A stretch of DNA of 64,000 bases from Gymnogyps californianus (GCF_018139145.2 NC_059477.1:18835522-18899521); one strand, 5' to 3'. Positions 13,086-27,488 are shown, counted from the first letter of the stretch. Numbers and translations are program-made. Notes: generated by a model from the sequence alone, not told the origin.

Positions 13086-15769
13086 TTATACTGAAAAGGG
13101 TCTACTTAATGATTTTCATTTATCATTGTGCTCCTTAACTTTCATTTTCATATTTGCATTTATTTCACAAAGTGTGTTGTGCAAAAGCAATGATGAAGAG
13201 TGATACATACTGGCAAAACATCTATCTGGAGGGAAAAAAAGCACGTTTGGAAGGGAAACTTCAGTTATAAGCTGTAAATCCAAGGAAAGTATAATTAGCA
13301 TCTGAAAAGCCTTTCAAGCAAAAACAGTTGTGTAGCATTAACCTAACTATCATTATGCATTATAGCATTACGTTGACATGCCCTTAATCATATGGAATCA
13401 AGACAGTGATACATAAATTATTTATCAAGTTTTCATGACTTTTAGTCATTTCAGCATATGATATTGTCCATCTTCAGGGCAATCGAATCAAAATATGAAG
13501 TTTCTTGTATTTTGGATTCTTCTCGAGAGGAGAATATACCTGTGGACATATGGCAAGAGGGATGTTTCTGCATTAGAAGCTCTGAAAGGTGGTGGCAACC
13601 CTCACAGCCCTTTTATTTCAGGCAGTCTTTGTTTTGAACTCAGTGGTGAAGCAGTTTGAGTAGCCTAATTGTGCATGCATGGTATCTTTTCAGTACATAG
13701 TTGAATGGGAGCCTTCTGTTCTTTAAATAGTTATGATACGTTAGACTTTATCTGCAGCAATGGTAATTTTCCTAAAACAGGCAAGTCTGCTGTCTTTGTG
13801 TATATGCTGGAATGCATACTCATCCTCAGAACACGACAAAAATAAAAAAATTGTTAGATACACGGAAGCCAGAAAGAAATCTAAATGGATTGCTGTTTGA
13901 AAGAGAAATCTGAGTTGTGGCTCTGAAATGATCCTGGCTTGCAGACATGGGTCGGAAAGCTTACAGTGCCAGTATTGCACTCTGGCCCATTCCAGATCTA
14001 GAGGCAGGAGACAGACCTGTATGGGAGCTCTGTGAGACCTGTTAGTCCTACCCTACAGGCTTTCAGTTCTGGTGCTGGTGGAGTTGTTGTCATGAGAGCT
14101 CTGTGGCTTCAAAGAATGCAAAGCAGCCTTTCTACCCAGTGTAAATGGGTAAGAGCTTAGTCTTAATACTGGGAGAACATGGTGAGAATATAGTAATTGG
14201 AAAGTGACATTCGAGTCATAACATTGACTAGTTATGTCCAAGGCTTGCATGATGACTATCAGGTTGCTGTCTGGACTTGGAAGAAAGGACTGTGTCTGGG
14301 AGGTTCATGCTTGAGAAGGAATGGAAGCTCTTCCCCTTGTAAGGATTACATTCAGCAGTTGTAACTAATAAAAGCAATTAGCTGACATCATGAGCACAAC
14401 TTGACATGATTTTCTTAAGCTATGATGTAGGTTCAAAATTGAACCTATCAAATACAATTTTGCATTACCCAGATACAAATCAACAAAAATAGGTTCACTA
14501 TACATGTGCTTTCAAAACTCAGTGCACAAAAGCAAATATCCTGCTCTTTCTGTTAATATTTGCTTTGTTCTGTTCGACCACAATGGAATTGTTAACTCGT
14601 CTCTTGGCCTGCTCTTCCATAAGATAATAAATGTAGCACCCAGTCCTTCTAAGTCTTTCCTAAAATGCCAAAATATTAAAGAATACTATCAAAATTGTTT
14701 TGTCTTTAGAACTAGAGTGAATTTCACCTTGGGAGTAGTCCTGTGTGACACCTTTGATGCTGTTTCTGGAGGAACTGCTGAGATTTCTATTTCTTGCCTT
14801 GTCTGTGAAACACTACTACAACAGCCTCAGAGAAGTGCACACCCGGTGTTGTAATAATAATGAGACAGGCTCTTTTCCTCAGAAAAGCAGAAGACCATCC
14901 TTTTCACATACAATATATAATCCAGTCTGAAATAGAACTGATTGCCTTTTGTTACTGAATATTAGTAAATTAGTATTATAAGACAATGTACTTCAGCATT
15001 TTTTTGTTAAGTGAGAGTCAAGTGAATACAATGAATACAAATGGAGGTATTGACAATGAAAGGTGAGGTTTGGCTGGCTAAGGTAGTGTTGAATGTACAC
15101 AATAGCTTTGGGCAAATGGAAGGTCAATTTGTATGGTCATAAGGTCATAAAATATCCCAAGATGCATATCAAAAAAGAAGGATTTAACTGATGGGTTGGA
15201 AAATAAGCACAGTAATACAGCTGAACACAAAGAAATCTTCCCAGAGAGGGCAGGATTGCTCTTCCTTTGTAATCTACTGGCCATCAGCTTCTTCCAGTGC
15301 AGAGAGCAGGGGCTATGGTGATGGAACCAGCTAGTTAGCTGTTTCCAGGTGTGCATTTGTCTCTGTAGCTACCCAGGAGAGCTGCTTTTTCAGTGGCTTC
15401 TAGCCTTCATTATCCTTACACTGAGCACAAGAGTTGCACTGTGACATTGAACATATGGACTTGTTCTACAAGAAGCTGCACTTCCACACAGATAAACAAG
15501 GTGTTTTATGTGAGAGGAAGAGGTGGTTATGGATAGATTTTATGTGCAGTGTATACCTACCCTTGAAATGTGTCAGCTAAGCTGAGCAATGTCAAACACA
15601 GGGTTGATTAGGCATATGGCAACAGCAGAATTAATAGGTTTTCTGAATAGTTTTAACTCTCTCCACCTTTTTTCTGCTTCCCTCATCTGCGCCTTTATCA
15701 CATTAAAGTGTATCAAAATGCTAGCTGCTCATTAAAGAATGGGTATGCTTGTGGCAGTCTATAAACTAA
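13086..15769. other. Noncoding stretch, nothing recognised
   Basis: The frames here (largest 116 codons, plus, 14504-14854) show no domain, signal peptide or family resemblance. No repeat family was recognised. Confidence 0.55.
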
Positions 15770-15862
15770 GGCCAGAGTTTCAGAAGTGCTGAGAGCCTAG
15801 CAGCTCCAGTTGAAGTCAACAGGAATTGCAGGTGCTCTCCACATCTGAAAATTGAGGGCTCA
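15770..15862. repeat. Palindromic MITE-like element
   Basis: The left arm tttcagaagtgctgagagcct (15778-15798) pairs with the right arm ending at about 15850 (aggtgctctcc, then acatctgaaa), with small mismatches and one indel. Between them lies 'cagctccagttgaagtcaac', the core seen in a widespread bird/reptile palindromic repeat ('cagctcccattgaagtcaat'). Terminal inverted repeats and lack of coding capacity fit a non-autonomous DNA transposon. Confidence 0.6.
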
Positions 15863-18800
15863 GTTTTTTACCAGAGATCTGTCTTAAGTGTGGCTGTATG
15901 TGTACTTGGGGAAAGGTATTAAAAATGCCAAAGCACGCACTCGCATGCAAATGAAGAACAATAATGTTTTCATTGTTTTCATATGTACACTTGAGATAAA
16001 TCTTTTAGAATGTCAGAGTGACAATAAAATCCTTCATATTATTTGCAGTTACTTGTAATATATTGAACATACGTCAGAATAGATCTGCAGGTTTACGGAG
16101 GGCTAGCCCATGTAACCTGCAGCTTATGTCCTGGGAACAGATCCTTGTAATGTAGAGAGCTTCATTATGTGCTCAGGCAGTGGTTGACATAGTCCTTCTT
16201 GAAGGAGTAAAGTTTATAGAGACATACAGGTCTGAGATTTCAGCACTTGCAAAGGACATCAAAGGGAGTTGTGTTTTGAATGTAAAAAGTTATAAAGTGC
16301 TGTGGATGGTGATCTGAGAGTCAGGTGTTAGCAGCATTTTATGAGTATCCAAAATTACTGGTGATATTTTTGGTAACTGGTAGCTATTCCCCACTTCTTT
16401 ATTTTCCTTTCAGGAAAATGAGAAAATAATACCACACAAAATAATAATACTGCCTCATTTCATAGATTTTGGCTTTGTTCTTGCTTTTTAAGAAAAATGC
16501 ATTTGTATTCTATTGAGGAACTCTAGAGAGAGGCCCACATAGAACTGAAAAATTCTGTATTTGGGGCCACATGTTCTGTGGAGTATATAGAGAAAAAACT
16601 GCATAAGTATTCATTTGCTGAATGAGGCAGGGATCTGTGGAAAAATACTGCATGCAATCATCTCATTAAAAGCTTCATCACAGACTATGTGGAGCTTTCT
16701 ACTAAACTTTGAGTGTCTGGTTTGCTAATTTAGCATCAGTTTTATGTAGCTGTGTAAGTGTGTAACTATATTAACCATCACAGGATCATCACAGAGCTTA
16801 GTGGGACTGTCCTTGCAGGAAGACTGTAACAGCATGGATATCACAGGGCTGTGGTATTATAGACAATGTTACTTAATATAGTAACAGCTCCTTCTTTGCC
16901 TTCTAAATTATATGCGCAATATTTTCATAAGTGCTAAGCTCACTCAAAATTTAACCACCCCCCCAAACCTAAACAAAATTAACACTGATTTTGTTTCAGT
17001 CAATGCATTTATTTATGAAAGAAACAAGTCTGTTACTTAAGCAAGCCCCTGGGTGCCTTTACAAATACCAAACAACACAGTTAATCATTTTTAGTGTATT
17101 ACACTGCTAGCCATTGGCTGTGTAAAGGATATGCCCTGTGTTTTTCAAATACTATAAGAAAAATGCTAACATTAAAGGCAAAATCTCTGACAAGCAAACA
17201 AACCCCAAAACCCTCTGCCAGCAAAAAAAAAAAAAGCTCATTTTCATAAATTTACACATAACACAACCTTTAACTATGATGACCTTTTTGGAAAAAACCC
17301 TTGACTTATGACAGATCCCATTGTGGTTGGTTTTTTTTTTTAAATTGTCCTCTGAGCTGTTGGACAGTGTTGGAGATAGATGGCGGCCTCGAGATGTTGC
17401 TGGACTGGCAAGTGTTCTGTCCCTTTAAGAGTCTAAGCTTGATTGTCATGATGAGTCTGCATGCTTCAGAGTGACAATAGTTTAAGTCCAATTTTTAAAA
17501 AATGATTGAAAAAATAGGACTTCCTTCTACAGCATGCTTTCTAGATACTGAAATGGAATCTGTGTTCCCCATCTCATCTGCAGCAGTGCCCAAAAAAATT
17601 CTCAGTTTCTTAAATATTTTTTTAAAGTGCTATGATTAGATGCCAGTAGGGTGCAATTTTTATTAAAGATAAATTAGGATGGAACTGTAGGTTAAAAAGT
17701 TCTAAAGAAAGAAAAATAAACAGAAGCATGAATGGTAAAAGGAGAAGGAATACCAAATGAATAATAAAATATTTAGTGCTTTTCAATTAAATGTTTGGAC
17801 GATTAGTATACTAGTATATTATATCATAAAAATAATGTCTATTAATTTTTTGCAGCCATTATCTTGACTGTGATTTACTCCCCTCAAATCATTAACAATG
17901 CTATTAAAATGGTGGATGTAGATGAACATTCTGGGTAGTGTGCAGGAAAATAATAGGATTATGGCTGAGGGTCAAGAATGAATCTGAAAACCAACAGATT
18001 TTAGAGGACAGAGGTGGCGGACTGGGAGGGAACAAACACCTGAAAGGAAATGAAATGAAGAGGAAGGAATACAGGAAAAACCGTGATCTGACTCTATCCA
18101 GTTCCTTACAGTAGCTGAAGTGCTTTTCTGGTAAGATTCCTTCTCTCTTCCCCAAAATGCTGCAGTTTAATCTTAATCCTGAACAAACCTTTGTTTCATG
18201 AAAGGCACAGCCTTTTGGAATCACACAGCTTTTCTTCACAATGGAAATCTCTGTGTACATCAGGAAGAAGATAAATATGTGTATGAAGAAGAGTCCCCGG
18301 GGTCTTTTCTGAAGCAATGAAGCATCCTTGTTTCAGGTTACAATGGCAGCTTGAGGGCAGCATTTCCATCCAGAAGAAAATGGCTGTGACTCTTCATAAA
18401 TAGAGGCCTTCTTGGAAAATGAGATAAAGTGCATAACCAGGAATGTGTTAACCAAAGAGAGAAGAGAAACATCAGCAAAATGAAAATGAACGGCTGACAC
18501 GTAGTTGGGAAAAGGTTACCAGTGGGAATGTCTTTGTCTGAATGGATGTTTTGTTGTATAAATAGATGTGTTTTTATCATGATATTAGTTGCTAGTATTA
18601 ATTAAAATTGTAATCAAATTTCCCTTGTGCTTTTCGCACCCGAAAATGACAGTCCTTCACACAGCTGTAAAGATTCACTGAGTCAGAGTTTCGTGTCAAT
18701 GTTCAAATCTTATGCTCAGGTACCAGCTAATTAGACCATGCATTTAAAGTGAGATCATTCTTTCTATAATTTTTGCTTTATGGTTTTGAGTAGAAAGGTT

Positions 18801-20496
18801 AGGCTGCTGCAAAAGAGGTAGTAGCAATGCTTTGTGACTGACAAAGCATGTTATATTACAAGGTCCACAATAGGTTTTGCATGTCCAGTGCCTTTTTATA
18901 AACAGACTCCAGGCAAATGTGAGCTGGTGGGAGAAAGAGGTGCTAGCCAGCCTAGCAGAGGGATCCTAACTGCCTTATCTCTGTGAAACAAGATGGCTGA
19001 AGGTTGTGGTCTGCAGCATGGCCGTGTGATGAACTCTCCAGTGTCTGCCTCTTGCCTTCCCCCACCCTCCTTGATTGATACCAATAGCAGCAGAAGAAAT
19101 GTGCACGCTTACATCCATTTTATTACATTCATTGGCCCAGACCTAACCACTGGGCATGCCAGGGAGTGTGTTGTCTGCAACTCTGTTTGTCCCTCAGATA
19201 CCTAGGGAAGCTCATGGGTTTTCAAGCAATTATTTTACACATTTGCAAGGAGAGAAGGAAATAGGATGATACTTTTAATAGTAATTAAAAACCAAGGATA
19301 AGTTGTGAATATGAGCTGCAGCTGCTGGTTGCAAGAGCTCCTCATACTGCCTCAGCCTCTGATTCTGGACACTGGAGTCCCTTCTGTTGTTTCACAACCC
19401 AATTTCTGAGTGGAAGTCCAGCAGGACTTTACCCCAAGCCAGCAAATATTCCCTAGAGGAAGAATGGACCCTTGAGTCCACAGTAAGGGAGAGAGAAAGC
19501 TGGCGAGTGAAGAATGATTGATAACTGTAGGTGCACGAGGAGATATATTTTCTCACTGCGTGGTTGGGGTTTTGTTTGGTTGGTTTTGAGATGTGCAGGT
19601 TTCATCTCATTACTTGTTTCACAGGTCAGGCTCATGCCTCCCTTCACACATATCTGAAGGAATGAAGGTGAAGGCCTTAAATAGTTGATTTTCTCACATT
19701 TCCATAGGCTTGGGTATGTGCTTTCAGTAATTTCTTTGAGAAATGTTAAGTGACTTATTCCTCTGCATTCTGAGTTCCAGCATGCTTATTTCTTCAGAAG
19801 AAAAAATACCCTGACTGCCTATTTATTACTCCTTTTAACAACAAGCAAAATTATGATGAAATTATGATACATTATTTTTGTACTATTTCGCAGGAATTAA
19901 TATATTTAGATAGCATAACCTGACATAATGAGAGGGAAATTTTACTAAATGTTTCACCTCCACAGAAGCAAATCATAATTTGAATATCAGTACCATGATA
20001 TAATATCATCCATCAGCTGCTTCCCAGAACGCTGCAAAAGAGCCAGTCACTTCCTTAAAGGTCTTTGCATAGTGGCAGTTCAGAGAGCTACAGATTTAAC
20101 TGCGTTATCTGGCCCTGAACATGCTCAGGTAAGTCACACCCAAGTAATGACTCACTGGATTAAAAGATCTCCAGAGAAGCACTTTATGAATTTTAGAATT
20201 AATGAGAGAGATATTAATAAATACATGCTTGTAATTTAGAGTTTTCTATGTTGTGACTGTGTTTCTTTATATGTTAAAGGTATATAAATCCACAGTTGTC
20301 CCTCATTCTCAACTGCTTTCATAATGAAACAGGACAAAGGGATGAGTGCAAATATGAAGTAAAGGGGCAAGAAAAGAATTAACAAATGCCATAAAAAGTC
20401 AATCTAACTTTCATTGAGCTTGACATTCCATATCTGCTCTCAAAGAGCCTTATTTTCTGTCTTCTCATTGTTCCATGCTCCAATCACTATCTTTAT

Positions 20497-20516
20497 TTTA
20501 CATAAATTTATGTAAA
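20497..20516. promoter_or_regulatory. Perfect 20-bp palindrome with two PAR-bZIP-type sites
   Basis: tttacataaatttatgtaaa is its own reverse complement. It contains ttacataa (20498-20505) and ttatgtaa (20508-20515), both fitting the TTAYRTAA consensus bound by NFIL3/DBP/TEF/HLF. The palindrome is a fact of the sequence. Binding and function are inferred, and AT-rich DNA raises the chance rate. Confidence 0.4.
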
Positions 20517-21465
20517 GAATTTAGTGAAGGGGCAGCTTTTAAAAAATTCTGCATTCTCATAAATGTCAGTCATTGTTTTAACACCTTCTGCCACAAGACT
20601 TCTGCTGATTCCTTATTGCCAACCCACTTGAGTTCTCTTTCTGTACCCTAGCATCTCCCTTATCTATCTTCTGGCCTTCTGCTGAGTCCTTCTTTTTGCT
20701 GTCTGCCTTCTCTTTAGTGTGCTGATGTGAAGCCCAAACTAATAAACCTGAACCCCTTTAGTACTGTTGTACAGCACTGTTTATTAGCCATCAGTGCAAC
20801 TATCTGCCATTAATTTATCTAATTAATGTTGGATTCATATATATTTGTGAGTTCTACAGTTTAGTTATGCACTATGTAAAAAAAGTACTTTCTTTTCTTT
20901 GTTTTATAGCTGCTAGCTGATTAGTCCTTGAGAGTTTTGGGAATTTTCTGTAATCTGTTCTTCATTGAATGCACATTCTACGTAGTATCAAAACTGGTCT
21001 GAAACAAGGCAATTATGAGCTTATCCATTAATATGCTTGTTTCTCTGTCAAAGTTGAGAAAATCATAGTCTTTCTACCATTAGCTGAGATGGCGGTAATA
21101 CACAGCATTCTTGCAAGCAAAAAGAACCCTTTTGGGAATGAACAGCCTTCAGAAACATTGACTGTATCTCATGTATCAGCCTCATTTCTGCTTCCGTTGA
21201 AGTCAAAAGCAATTTTCCATATGTGATATATTTTAGTTTTATTCTATTAAAAGCAATACAATATTTGGAAAATCTCCATTAAAGAACAATTATAGTACTA
21301 TTTACTACATGCATAATGTCCTAAGTTGTCATTCTCTTTCATTCTCTCTTTCATATGCTGTCATACCCAAACATAGTCTGATCTCCTATGCGCTACGAAC
21401 ATGAGTACTTCTGCTAATATCTATTAGAATCTTTGCTTAAGTGAGTCTTCTTAGATAGCAGATGT

Positions 21466-21493
21466 TGTACAAATATGCCTATATATTTGTACA
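21466..21493. repeat. Inverted repeat (11-bp perfect arms)
   Basis: tgtacaaatat (21466-21476) and atatttgtaca (21483-21493) are exact reverse complements with a 6-nt loop. It is a short hairpin or cruciform candidate only. Confidence 0.6.
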
Positions 21494-22280
21494 TTTTATT
21501 AGTTGCATAAGAAATATGGGGTAAAGGGAATTTTCTGAATGTCAATATAACTTTATCTGGAACACTTGTTCTATTAGCTCTTCTTGTACACTATAATAGC
21601 ACACATAGATGCTGAGTTAATAGTGGCAGCTTTATGTCAACTTTCATAATCTGAATTATGTCTCATAAGTGACATAAAATCTCATTAATGTATTCTGAAT
21701 AGGCTACAGATAAAAATCTGTTCTGTTCCTATAAAAATCCAGATACTGCTCCAAAGAGATTGAAATGAAGACCTGACAATAGTGAAATAGTGACTTGACA
21801 AAAATTCATATTATGTATAAACAACCAAATGGAAGAAATCTAAAAGCCTCACTATAATGGTCAGAAGATGTGAATAGATAGCAATACCTTTTGGACCTTT
21901 CAATAGTCGGGTAACATCAATATTAAGTAATGAAGTTTGCTTGAAAATAATCTTTTGACAGCATGTAATAACACTGTTTAGGCTGAGGGGGAGCTCTGAG
22001 CTTATTTTAGAGCTCTAACATTACTGAGGCTGGCATGGTGTCATTATATAATTGCATCCAGGTGATTTCTTTGCAGTAATCCCAGCATTTGTTAAATAAC
22101 TCAAAACAGAAGATGACAAAATGGTAAAACTCTTTCTTTGCTCCCTTCCCCTAAACATGTATTAAGGCTGCCTATTGCTGGTTCTTGTGTTTATTTTTCC
22201 CAAATGCTCGTGATTCTTTCTTAGCCTAGAAATTCCACTTAATAAAGTTAGTTTCAGCTTTGTTTGCATTTTTTGCCTTC

Positions 22281-22307
22281 CCCCTCCCCCCCCCCCCCCC
22301 CCCCCCC
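22281..22307. repeat. Poly-C tract (C22 after CCCCT)
   Basis: 22286-22307 is 22 consecutive C, preceded by cccct. The minus strand is therefore a G22 run able to form a G-quadruplex, and the plus strand an i-motif. Length is probably variable between individuals and error-prone in sequencing, so the exact count is uncertain. Confidence 0.9.
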
Positions 22308-22381
22308 GAAAACCTGAGGCATACAATTAAAGCACCCTTTTTCATTTATAAACTGGATGGATACCTTACCATAAGCATGTC

Positions 22382-22405
22382 CTTAGTATTATTCTTAGTA
22401 TTATT
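22382..22405 (+). repeat. 12-bp tandem duplication
   Basis: cttagtattatt occurs twice head to tail (22382-22393 and 22394-22405) without mismatch. This is a probable slippage product. Confidence 0.8.
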
Positions 22406-25400
22406 GTTGGCATTTGTTGGTCTATTGCTTGTTTTAATTTGTATTTAAATATGTTGCATGGTAGCAAGCCACACATTTCTTGTTCTCCACTGTATCTGGA
22501 GTTACATTCAGTTGAAGTTCACTGGTGTTTATCCTTGGGATTTTGGCTTGGCCAGAGAGGAGAGTTATCCACAGAATCTAAATGTGGACTTCACTGGCGT
22601 TTAAAGCTCAGTGACATTTGGAACTAGAAGTTTGATTCTGGTCCACTGCTATTCTTAATTTTACTTTGTTTATTATTGCTACTGTAACAAATGTGTTTCT
22701 GATGCCATGATTCCTGTTGTCCCTGATACCATCAACCTTACTCTTAACTTCTTAGTATGGCAAGAATGGCCACTTATTTCCATTTTAAGATTAATTTTAA
22801 TGGCAATAGACTGTAACTTCACCCAGATCCATGAATTCAGTTTGTTTAGAGTTGGTCAAAGAATTACACCCTCTGCTTCGATGCCATACAATTGACTTTT
22901 TAAGGTGATATTTCTCTTTTATATATTTTTTGTTTTAAAAAAAGAATAATTCCTGTAATGCATTTTAACATATGTCACCCATGCAGTGAAGGTTATTATA
23001 AGCATATGTCTTGTCAGGTACGCATACCACAAAGTGTGGCGTGTCTTCATAGGGAGACTATGCTAACAGATAGGGCGATTAAATGGAGAATGTTGGAAAA
23101 AAGTGTAAGGACATAGAAATAAAAGGGGGAAAGTGTTTTCTGGAGGCCAGTAGCACTGCTACTAATAAAAATCATACTGTAATACTTCAATACATTTTAT
23201 TTTAAATATGAGATTTAATTTTATTTGGATGTAGCATAAATCCAGGGACAGCAATTGTTAGATTTAAGAGACCACAATATGTCAGTCTTTCATAACAAAA
23301 CAGAGAGAGTAGGGGTGGTCATTAGTTTAAGGAAGAATTGATATTTTGACTGCTGTCTAGGTTTTGTCAGTTTTTAGGTGATTCTGAATAGAGTAAAGTA
23401 CCTTTTCTTATTTGTGGAGTGGCCTGTTCTCTTCTGAGTATTATATTCCAGGAAAGATTCACTGGGTACGTTCCTTAAACATGGCTGTGCATAAAGCATG
23501 TGCAGATCAAGGAGAAATAAATTACTTCAGACTAATAAGTTAGATCTACGTCTTTACTGTTAGGCATAAATCTTCCTGCGTATAGGTCTAAACAACTTCT
23601 TGTGATCAGAACAAATGGTTCTGGAGAGATGGTTATGAATATGAAGCCAGGAAATACCCATTTACATTCTGTTAATTTTAGTAGGAAGTGCAGACTGCTG
23701 TTTTCCATGTATAAAAATATCTGAAATGTCTTTTGTTTGGTGAATTGCAGTTACATGCAACAGACATCACATAGGTGAGTGTTTTCTGCCTCTATACATT
23801 TTCATGTTAAGATACTGTCTTGTTATTAAAGCTCTCCGTTTGGGTTTCTCAGGAGATGTAGGTTTAGTTCCAAGATTCCATTATATTTAGGCTCTTAATT
23901 GATGTTTGTCATCGTAGTTCTGGGCTCAGCAGCTCATGAAGGAATGTGATTATCTGTCACATGTTGGTCATTCTCTCATCCTCTTCCCAGGGAAGAAGCA
24001 TGTGCAATGGAATGTCTTGGTTTGCTGGAGATTCAAGTTTTTATTTTAAAATTCACGAGTTGGTATGGGCTTATTTTAGGGACAGCAATGTCAAAGAAAA
24101 GTGCCTTGCACTGGGAATGGAATGGCACGAGCTTTGCAGCATTCCTTATTCTTTGTGGGAGTTCGCTCCATGCATTTGGATGAGCTGAGGAAGATCCGTG
24201 TTCTGTAGGCAAACAATCATTTGTTGTTGAGAGTTCCACTGTTTTAGAGGGTTGTAACAGTTAACAGCCTTCCACTTAGAGCTTGACGTGTTTTTCTTAC
24301 GTTCTCTGGGTCCAGACTGTTGAGGAAAGGAGTACATGATAAAATACAGTGTGTGGTCATGCTTGAGATGGCTCTGAATAACCTACCTCAGAGCCTTTGG
24401 AAAAAAAAGAACTTCTGAACATGATTTGAAATTCAACTGAAAAGAGAAAACATCTTTGGTATGCTTGTACTTATAGTAAGCTGAGGGAATTCTGTTACAG
24501 ACTTCCTTTGTGACCTTTGGCTATGTGGTATCTGGGCCTGCAGATAGCCATATGCATGCACAAACCCTAAAAGTATCACACTTAGAATGCAGTGCTTCAC
24601 TCCTGGCCAGCTCCTGGCCTAACATTCACACAGAAGGGGCAATTTTTGTGGCCAGAAGAGGAGAGAATTTTATATGAATTACACAAAATATTTTGGTTTG
24701 TATTCCTAAGTACTTGTAGTTGTCTGTTGATACCATTCTTACTAGTCCTGTCTGTTGTAGTGTGGTGTTAAAGAATGAAAACTTTTGCAGTGTGATGGGA
24801 AATAACATTGAAGAGTGCATTACTGTAGTCATTGTGGTAATTATGTCTATAAAATTGCAATCCAACCTTGTAAATTATTGTAGGATGACTCATAAGTGGT
24901 GATAAGTTGTTATAACCAGTCTTTGGTGAGTTGGTATTTGCAGATCAGGTCCATAATTAGTGGAAGATCCAGAAAGTGCGCTCACATACACACAGTTTCT
25001 GGAAAGATTTGAAGTCAGAAGGAAAGAATTTCTGGCACTTGCATGATTACAAGATCAGGTCTGTAATGACTACAGTTAGAGAGTACTGCTTTTATTTAAC
25101 TATGTGTAAAGTATTTTTAGTAAATTTAAATTTTACAAAATTTTTCCTTGTGAGTATCATAAACAAAGGAGTGGAATGTGCTGTCCTCGTGCTAATTAAA
25201 GATTCTCTGATCTATACAGTGTTTCCATTAGCTAAATAAGAGCATTTATGTACTACTTGTTTGAGGATCACAGAATCTGCTGCACATAAAATAGCCCATT
25301 TGGAAACAGTGAACTCTTTCCCTCCAAAATGATTCTTGGTGTGTTAGATAACCACTTAACAGCCATCCAAAAGAGAGAAAGAAAAACAGAAATATCTGTC

Positions 25401-27297
25401 AAGAACGGACTGTATTTCTATCTGTATGTGTATATCTCCAACTTTACAACATAATGCAAATGGGATTTAAACCAAAAATCATTTATTGTGGAGTGGAAAT
25501 GGAGTACTAAAATATTAGTACAGTTCACCCACTATATAAATTAAAACTTGATCATATTTACAAAAGTAATATTTTCTAAGGAATTTCAAAATGCAAAGAA
25601 CACTGGGACTAAGAATGAAATGGAAATGTGTTCTACTATTATGAATAAATGCCCCTGATTCTGCAAGCACTTGCAGACGTAAAGAACTGTGAAAATACTG
25701 GCAGCTCACTGCTGCTTTCTATGGCCGATTTCGTTCAAAAGTTTCCATGGATGCCCAAACCTTTGATCCTGGAAATACTCACGAACTGTATTTTGCTCAT
25801 AGGATTAGCTTTATAGATGTTAATGGGGCTACTTACATGAGTAAGACAAGTGTTTGAATAATTTTTAAGGAATGCTTGCCTAGATATTAACGTATAATAT
25901 GAGCTATTAACTAATTAATGTGCACTTGTGAATGGTGAAATGCTGCTGCAGATGCTTAAGACAGTCTCGTAAATTTGCTAACACTAATCATGCAGTAATG
26001 CTACTAATATACTTAGTTGTCTTCAGATTTGGGCCATGGTCTTCAATATAGTGGTAATTTAATAAAATTTTATTTTAGGCTTGTGACAGTTTAATGTTTA
26101 AACTAATCAATGTTTAAAAAGTACTCTTAAAAGTGTCTATTTCGTTGTGCTCTTTGGCAGAAAGAAAGCACAATGGAAGGAAAACACATCTATAGAAGCA
26201 GCTTAGTAAGATCTTTCATAAATATTCAAGTGTGCAGTTTTCAGCTGCTGGTTTGATTGTTAAAGGGCTAAGGTGAAATCTATGAAGTGCTCATTGGTGA
26301 AAACGTTACAGACCCAGAGCTGTCTTACAGATCCTTTATATTATACTACAGATTCACTCAGTGGACAATATACGCTAACATGCAAGTATGAACATGACAG
26401 TTCATTTGAAATCGGTGCTCAGCATGACTGTGTGCCTTATGCTGTTTTGCCTGTCTCATTTTTATTTCTCTGAAATAAAAAGTAAATAGTAAGATTGGGC
26501 CAAATCCGGAAATATTCCTTGACTGGGCCTGAATAAGGTGGCCCTGAGAACAAGAGGTATATGGAGATGCTGGATTTAAAGATGGCAACCTTTGAGGCAT
26601 GCTGACTTACTGAGGAGATCTACACCCTCGTACTTTGCAGGGCAAAGTGCTTACGTAATTTTACATGTATTTACTGTTTTCTTGACCAATCCTGTTCTGT
26701 CATGTATTTGCACTGGAAGGTATATGAGCTTCTTGCAAATATCCAAGGAGGTCTCATGCATCTATTTATTCTTTCTAGTCCCAAATTCCATTTGATTTAT
26801 TTTCTGACACTCTTCTAATTAACCCCTGGGATCTACAGAAGCTCTACTGCCAGTTTCAGTGAGATTATAGCCCTCCATACTCCCTCTCTTACTGCCTGGT
26901 AGAGTGGCACCAACAAGCTGCATACTAGTTTTCTGCAGTGACATTTCCAACTTCCTCCATATTATTAGGGACATGAAGGAGGATCCTAAAAATTATATCT
27001 AGCCTGAAGCTGTTTTGGTCTTCAGACAATGAATATACATACAATGAGGGCTACTGTTTGTTCCCGTCAGCCACTTCTAGTATTCATTTCTCCATAAGAA
27101 TTCCTTAGCCCACTGGAACCAAGGGGAAAAGTCAGTATTTTAGAGTTCCCGGAGATCTTTTTTTTTCTTCTGTGAATGAAGGATATGATACGCACATGGA
27201 AGGTGACTGCATGCAGGGTTCAAGGGGAATCACTCTGATGCAGAAAGACTGTCTCATGATTGGGATTAATATAAACACTTAATTACTTAATTTGACT
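22406..27297. other. Noncoding stretch, nothing recognised
   Basis: Only short chance frames occur. No repeat family was recognised with confidence. The sequence is AT-rich up to the sharp change into GC-rich LTR sequence at 27303. Confidence 0.55.
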
Positions 27298-27302
27298 ATT
27301 AT
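27298..27302. repeat. Target-site duplication of LTR 1, left copy (attat)
   Basis: attat directly precedes the tg terminus of the LTR and recurs at 28423-28427 directly after its ca terminus. Confidence 0.85.
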
Positions 27303-27488
27303 TGTGGTGGGTTGACCCTGACTGGATGCCAGGTGCCCACCAAAGCCGCTCTATCACTCCCCCACCTTAGCTGGACAGGGGAGAGAAAATATAACAAAAG
27401 GCTCATGGGTTGAGATAAGGGTAGGGAGACATTACTCACCAGTTACCGTCATGGGCAAAACAGACTCGAATCGGGGAAATTAATTTAA

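Larger units (their letters stand above)
15863..22280. other. Noncoding stretch with short homopolymers and palindromes
   Basis: No gene supported. A 137-codon minus frame at 17904-18317 is rich in F, S and P from pyrimidine-rich DNA and has no family resemblance. Homopolymers include A13 at 17223-17235 and T11 at 17331-17341. A possible MIR-like trace near 16385-16470 is too weak to call. Two palindromes are listed separately. Confidence 0.55.

Noticed and set aside
16385..16470. Possible MIR fragment (aaataataatactgcctcat)
   Set aside because: The similarity is about 20 bp of low-complexity sequence, too little to call.
17904..18317. 137-codon minus frame, hydrophobic N-terminus
   Set aside because: F/S/P-rich composition comes from pyrimidine-rich DNA; no family resemblance, no neighbouring exon-like frames.
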